From NCBI GenBank assembly GCA_030605895.1, contig JAUWHL010000333.1:1-5841 (forward strand): DNA of 5,841 nt, read 5' to 3'. Positions 4,708 through 5,841 of the stretch are shown piece after piece (within the stretch, counting starts at the first letter, position 1; every line of letters begins with the position of its first letter). The notes below the pieces were generated by a model. The model saw only the letters and a list, made by a program, of their open reading frames with translations, was not told where the DNA came from and made no database searches. Position numbers and translations under genes: made by a program. Origin of the DNA: Promethearchaeota archaeon. GTDB lineage: Archaea > Asgardarchaeota > Lokiarchaeia > Sigyniarchaeales > SOKP01.

Positions 4708-5841
4708 TTAATCTGCTTGACCTAAAATACTAACGCTGCAAACGCAAAATGCTCCACCAAGATTATGAGCTAATCCTATTTTAGCATCAGGTACTTGTCT
4801 TCCTTCAGCTCTTCCTTGAAGTTGTTTTGTTACTTCTTGCAACATTCTACATCCAGTAGCACCTATTGGATGCCCAAAGGCTTTTAGGCCTCCAGATGGA
4901 TTAACCGCAGTTTCACCATCCCAATTAAATGTACCATTCTTTAATTCTTCAGCTGCCATTCCACTGTCGCAAAACTTTAAATCTTGACAGTTTAAGAGTT
5001 CAGTAATTGTAAAACAATCGTGAACTTCGGCACAATCGATCTGTTTTCTAGGATCTATAATCCCTGCTTCCTTATAGGCCATTTCTCTTGCTTTTACTGT
5101 TGCTGGAAAGCTTGTGAATGTATGGGATGGCTGATACCAAGGAGTATTTGTTTGACAAGATATAGCATTTGCTTTTACAACTATGTAATCGTCTGAATGC
5201 GCATAACTTGGAGCATCTTCTACTCTTGTTAAAATCAGTGCTGCAGCACCATCACTCATAGCACAGCAATCACTACGCCCCAAAGGGTCCGCAATCATAA
5301 TATCCCTCATTACCTTCTCAATTGTAGTTGGTCTTCGAAAATGTGCTTTCGGATGATGAGATCCGTTATCGTGGTTTTTAACAGCAACTCGAGCTAAATC
5401 TTCCTTACTCCAACCCCATTTATGAAAAGATCTTGTTGCTGCCATGCTAAACATTGCAGGGGCAGAAGGTATAGGTAATGTTGGATGACCAAATAAATCA
5501 AAACCGGGTAATCCACTAGAGGACTCATCCATTAATTTTTCCACACCACAAGCGAGAACAACATCATAGGCACCACTAGCTAGAGCGAAACAGGCATTTC
5601 TGAAAGCATCCATCCCCGAAGCACAATAATTTTCTGTTCTAGTAATTGGTTTGCCATCTAATCTTAAAATATCTTCTACTGTAGCTCCTGAAAGTCCTGT
5701 AAAGAAATAAAATATTCCAACCCAAACTGCGTCTATCTCATCCTTAGTTATCCCAGCGTCTTTATTAGCGCCTTGAACCGCTTCGAAGAGTAAATCATAT
5801 TGATTCTTGTCCCATAGTTCACCAAATTTTGTTGCATCGCA
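4708..5841 (-). CDS. Thiolase (archaeal SCP-x-like acetyl-CoA acyltransferase), 5' end missing
   Basis: The frame is open from the right edge to TAA at 4710-4708, giving 377 residues; probably about ten N-terminal residues (before the family's TKFGE motif) are missing. The ATG at 5611-5613 is internal, not the start, because the nucleophile region NYCASG lies just upstream of it (Cys at visible residue 73). The other catalytic elements are present: EVHDCF with His at about 274, NPSGGLKAFGHPIGATG with the catalytic His at about 324, and AHNLGGAF followed by CVC near the C-terminus. The enzyme joins or cleaves acyl-CoAs: acetoacetyl-CoA synthesis for the mevalonate pathway, or the last step of beta-oxidation. 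The HDCF form in place of NEAF places it with SCP-x/archaeal thiolases. In many archaea the partner is a DUF35 OB-fold/zinc protein and HMG-CoA synthase; neither is downstream here, and upstream is out of view. It ends at a 13-T terminator. Confidence 0.95.
   Translation of the reverse strand, partial: CDATKFGELWDKNQYDLLFEAVQGANKDAGITKDEIDAVWVGIFYFFTGLSGATVEDILRLDGKPITRTENYCASGMDAFRNACFALASGAYDVVLACGVEKLMDESSSGLPGFDLFGHPTLPIPSAPAMFSMAATRSFHKWGWSKEDLARVAVKNHDNGSHHPKAHFRRPTTIEKVMRDIMIADPLGRSDCCAMSDGAAALILTRVEDAPSYAHSDDYIVVKANAISCQTNTPWYQPSHTFTSFPATVKAREMAYKEAGIIDPRKQIDCAEVHDCFTITELLNCQDLKFCDSGMAAEELKNGTFNWDGETAVNPSGGLKAFGHPIGATGCRMLQEVTKQLQGRAEGRQVPDAKIGLAHNLGGAFCVCSVSILGQAD

Noticed and set aside
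5611..5613. ATG as the thiolase start codon
   Set aside because: The active-site NYCASG motif and 76 in-frame codons with thiolase-like sequence lie upstream, so this Met is internal.

Overview
The window is strongly AT-rich and looks archaeal. The thiolase is of the archaeal SCP-x-like type. The best-supported genes end in TAA, several start regions combine TATA-like boxes with very short or absent leaders, and transcripts end at oligo-T tracts. A short Cys/His-cluster protein and unfamiliar small proteins fit an Asgard (Lokiarchaeota-like) genome. That placement is inferred from style and is not proven by a marker gene. I see no tRNA, rRNA, CRISPR array or intact insertion sequence.

Layout from left to right. 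Bases 1-380 hold two leftward genes: the N-terminus of a TauE/SafE-type membrane permease cut by the window edge, and just upstream of it a 51-codon ORF for a small single-span membrane protein. Both lie in the same reading frame, separated by one TAG. Bases 381-654 are a very AT-rich divergent intergenic region. Bases 655-1405 are a two-gene rightward operon of unknown function. Both genes have strong Shine-Dalgarno sites of the form GGTGGTA and tandem stop codons, and the operon ends in an oligo-T terminator. Bases 1406-1707 contain the terminator and a gene remnant that keeps only a C-terminal reading frame. Bases 1708-2631 (minus) encode an iron-sulfur protein with the double [4Fe-4S] arrangement of the epoxyqueuosine reductase (QueG) superfamily. 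Bases 2851-3705 (minus) encode a MoxR-type AAA+ ATPase without its usual VWA-domain partner next to it. Bases 3884-4519 (plus) encode an unrecognised protein with an N-terminal Cys/His cluster. Bases 4708-5841 (minus) encode a nearly complete thiolase whose first residues lie beyond the right edge.

The genes do not form one obvious pathway. The redox Fe-S protein and the AAA+ ATPase are co-oriented, 219 bases apart, and may share a transcript. The thiolase would work in acyl-CoA metabolism (acetoacetyl-CoA formation for the mevalonate pathway, or beta-oxidation). The most notable items are the in-frame TAG between the small membrane ORF and the permease, the internally duplicated LCW-motif protein and its beta-repeat neighbour, the decayed gene fragment, the tandem repeat upstream of the Fe-S gene, and an imperfect direct repeat flanking the Cys/His protein gene.
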